Assembly: GCA_024641465.1 (NCBI GenBank)
Contig: JAHEDB010000154.1
Coordinates: 1 to 6,017, forward strand
Direction of reading: 5' to 3'
Origin: Chromatiales bacterium
Lineage (GTDB): Bacteria; Pseudomonadota; Gammaproteobacteria; UBA6429; Thiohalophilaceae
Length of the DNA stretch: 6,017 nucleotides
The notes beneath the pieces were generated by a model. That model made no database searches and was not told the DNA's origin. It was given only the letters and a program-made list of their open reading frames with translations. Within the stretch, counting starts at the first letter, position 1; each line of letters opens with the position of its first letter. Positions 5,601 through 6,017 of this stretch are shown piece after piece. The translations under genes were made by a program, and so were the position numbers.

Positions 5601-5614
5601 GACTCAAGCAGCCT

Positions 5615-6017
5615 CTACTCGCGGTACTCGAACAGCACACGACTGGTGACACTGCAAAGTAATTCGTAGGCAATGGTGCTGGCATAGTCGGCCACTTCTT
5701 CAATCGGCAGACCCTCGCCCCACAGGGTAACGGGGTCACCCACCATAGCATGGGGTTGTTGTCTTAGGTCCACCGTGATCATGTCCATCGAGACCCGACC
5801 AACGAGTTGGACGCGTTGGCCATTCACCAGCACGGGGGTACCGGGGCGGGCATGGCGTGGATAACCATCCCCATAGCCGATAGCGACCACGCCGATGGGC
5901 ATATCCTCCGGGCAGGTCCAGCTGCTGCCATAACCGATCTTGTCGCCTTGCCTGAACTGATTGACGGCAATCAATCCAGAGCTGAGGGTCATTACCGGTT
6001 TGAGCCCAAGCTCACTC
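5615..6017 (-). CDS. alr: Alanine racemase, C-terminal 133 residues, cut by window edge
   Basis: Alanine racemase is a cytoplasmic pyridoxal-phosphate enzyme that interconverts L- and D-alanine for peptidoglycan. The frame is open from the right edge to a TAG at 5615-5617, giving 133 codons of an expected 360 or so. It begins [13 protein letters not shown], at the junction of the barrel and the C-terminal beta domain, so the PLP lysine lies outside the window. Visible signatures are [10 protein letters not shown], whose Tyr is the catalytic base partner; [27 protein letters not shown], with the Met-Asp of the substrate pocket; LWGEG; and STIAYELLC, whose Tyr is the substrate-gate residue. The first Met inside the window is internal, not a start. 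The 71-residue membrane gene follows after 14 bases. It could in principle be the catabolic paralogue DadX, but this context favours alr. Confidence 0.96.
   Translation of the reverse strand, partial: SELGLKPVMTLSSGLIAVNQFRQGDKIGYGSSWTCPEDMPIGVVAIGYGDGYPRHARPGTPVLVNGQRVQLVGRVSMDMITVDLRQQPHAMVGDPVTLWGEGLPIEEVADYASTIAYELLCSVTSRVLFEYRE

Overview
The window looks like a chromosomal segment of a gammaproteobacterium. The truncated RadA and alanine racemase at the two edges read, from memory, like gammaproteobacterial orthologues. Base composition is moderate, and the three-part signalling protein plus periplasmic rhodanese suits a free-living aquatic or sulfur-using member of that class. Genus cannot be assigned from the sequence. 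From memory, alr and radA lie close together in several gammaproteobacteria, so the genes between them here may be an accessory block in a housekeeping neighbourhood.

Layout, left to right. The first 1002 bases are the N-terminal 334 codons of radA on the minus strand, running off the left edge. A 208-base divergent spacer follows. Next, on the plus strand, is a 574-residue membrane diguanylate cyclase (six hydrophobic segments, a FixL-like PAS domain, a helical linker and an intact GGEEF domain). After a 203-base spacer with a good sigma70-type promoter and several inverted repeats come two plus-strand genes for exported proteins: an unrecognised 129-residue protein and a 235-residue rhodanese-fold protein with a variant active loop. 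These converge, 8 bases apart, on a minus-strand pair: bacteriohemerythrin, then a membrane-anchored SRPBCC protein. Upstream of hemerythrin is a promoter whose spacer holds a perfect 13-base palindrome. The right end carries a 71-residue two-helix membrane protein directly downstream of alr on the minus strand; alr runs off the right edge.

How the genes may work together. alr and radA are housekeeping (D-alanine supply, recombinational repair). The interior has a possible oxygen/redox theme: hemerythrin has all seven di-iron ligands, and the PAS domain of the cyclase aligns without gaps (as recalled) to the FixL/DosP heme-PAS family, keeping the proximal histidine (H309) but not the distal arginine. 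The two exported plus-strand proteins form a likely operon, possibly for periplasmic sulfur or thiol chemistry. The link between hemerythrin, cyclase and rhodanese is inferred from proximity only. No RNA genes, insertion sequences, CRISPR arrays or attachment sites were seen.
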